Shown here piece by piece: positions 63,837 to 64,000 of a stretch of 64,000 nucleotides of DNA. A program made the translations under genes and the position numbers. Every line of letters begins with the position of its first letter. Positions within the stretch are counted from its first letter, which is position 1. The notes under the pieces are model-generated. The model was not told where the DNA came from and did no database searches. It worked only from the letters and a program-made list of their open reading frames with translations. Source of the stretch: Hydrogenophaga sp. (lineage in GTDB: Bacteria; Pseudomonadota; Gammaproteobacteria; Burkholderiales; Burkholderiaceae_C); contig NZ_WVZN01000021.1 of assembly GCF_011772445.1 (NCBI RefSeq), positions 62,001 to 126,000 on the forward strand, in the 5' to 3' direction.

Positions 63837-64000
63837 ATGCCCCTGACCACCCCACCGTCCCCCTGGCGCCTGTCCGTCGCGCCGATGATGGACTGGACGG
63901 ATCGCCACTGCCGCTTCCTGCATCGCCTGCTGACGAAGCACACGCTGCTTTACACCGAGATGGTGACGACCGGCGCCTTGATGCACGGCAGCGTGCAGCG
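63837..64000 (+). CDS. dusA: tRNA-dihydrouridine synthase, N-terminal fragment (runs off the window)
   Basis: The first 54 residues of a Dus-family flavoenzyme that reduces uridine to dihydrouridine in tRNA D-loops. [20 protein letters not shown] and [14 protein letters not shown] are typical of DusA rather than DusB or DusC. ATG 63837 lies six bases after an extended -10 TGGGATAAT (GATAAT at 63825-63830), with no ribosome-binding site, so this gene too may be read from a leaderless mRNA. Confidence 0.9.
   Translation, partial: MPLTTPPSPWRLSVAPMMDWTDRHCRFLHRLLTKHTLLYTEMVTTGALMHGSVQ

Overview
The window is GC-rich DNA (about two thirds G+C by eye) from a betaproteobacterium, most likely Comamonadaceae (Hydrogenophaga/Acidovorax/Comamonas-like). 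The reasons are the gene content and order: dapC-dapD-pilU-dapE-prmB, smc-zipA-ligA, msbA/tolB-pal-cpoB, map-glnD, and a meta-cleavage protocatechuate cluster in the Comamonas order pmdEFDABC. This is inferred from gene order and protein character, not from a database search. The window opens inside rng (RNase G) and closes inside a dus gene (probably dusA). Coding density is very high: no gene-free stretch exceeds about 240 bases, and no insertion sequence, CRISPR array, integrase or rRNA was seen.

Layout. 1-8230: rng end, an Mpo1/DUF962 membrane protein, lipid A exporter msbA, the Tol-Pal genes tolB-pal-cpoB, a YeeE/YedE sulfur-compound transporter and tcdA. 8280-8397: tRNA-Lys(UUU) with promoter and terminator. 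8433-18590 (minus): an AI-2E permease fused to a GAF domain, a GlsB-like protein, an ABC-F ATPase, prmB, and a lysine/diaminopimelate block with pilU inside it. 18791-20828: two unrecognised genes that look like a type III effector and its CesT-like chaperone. 20850-28627: a stand-alone MHYT protein, then smc-zipA-ligA (NAD+ DNA ligase). 28766-36402: glnD and map (minus) divergent from purL. 36407-43909: PhyH dioxygenase, DUF808 protein, a membrane-anchored TIR protein, a hemerythrin behind an FNR-type site, rlhA, an alpha/beta hydrolase and a DUF1624 protein. 43906-44725: a lower-GC two-gene toxin/antitoxin-like module behind a perfect palindrome.

44806-59040 is an aromatic-acid catabolic region under two LysR regulators. 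The first part encodes an intradiol dioxygenase, a citrate-synthase-like lyase, a class III CoA-transferase and two orphan periplasmic binding proteins. The second encodes a ModA-like protein without a signal peptide, then pmdE, pmdF, pmdD, pmdA, pmdB and pmdC, which together take protocatechuate to pyruvate and oxaloacetate, followed by an aldo/keto reductase. No OMA isomerase (PmdU/LigU) or aromatic permease (PmdK) was found here. 59069-64000: LprI-like protein, Spy-like lipoprotein, an OmpR/EnvZ-type two-component pair, a degenerate HD-GYP protein and the dus start.

The most unusual signal is a set of five structured repeats (two families). Each begins within about two bases of an upstream TGA stop codon. 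Their outer hairpin arms differ in sequence between copies yet stay perfectly complementary. Three lie inside the pmd operon, and one of these buries the ribosome-binding site of pmdB in a 9-bp stem. Other recurring patterns are -10-like hexamers 6-9 bases before start codons (possible leaderless mRNAs) and a repeated CCTAGAnT promoter motif.
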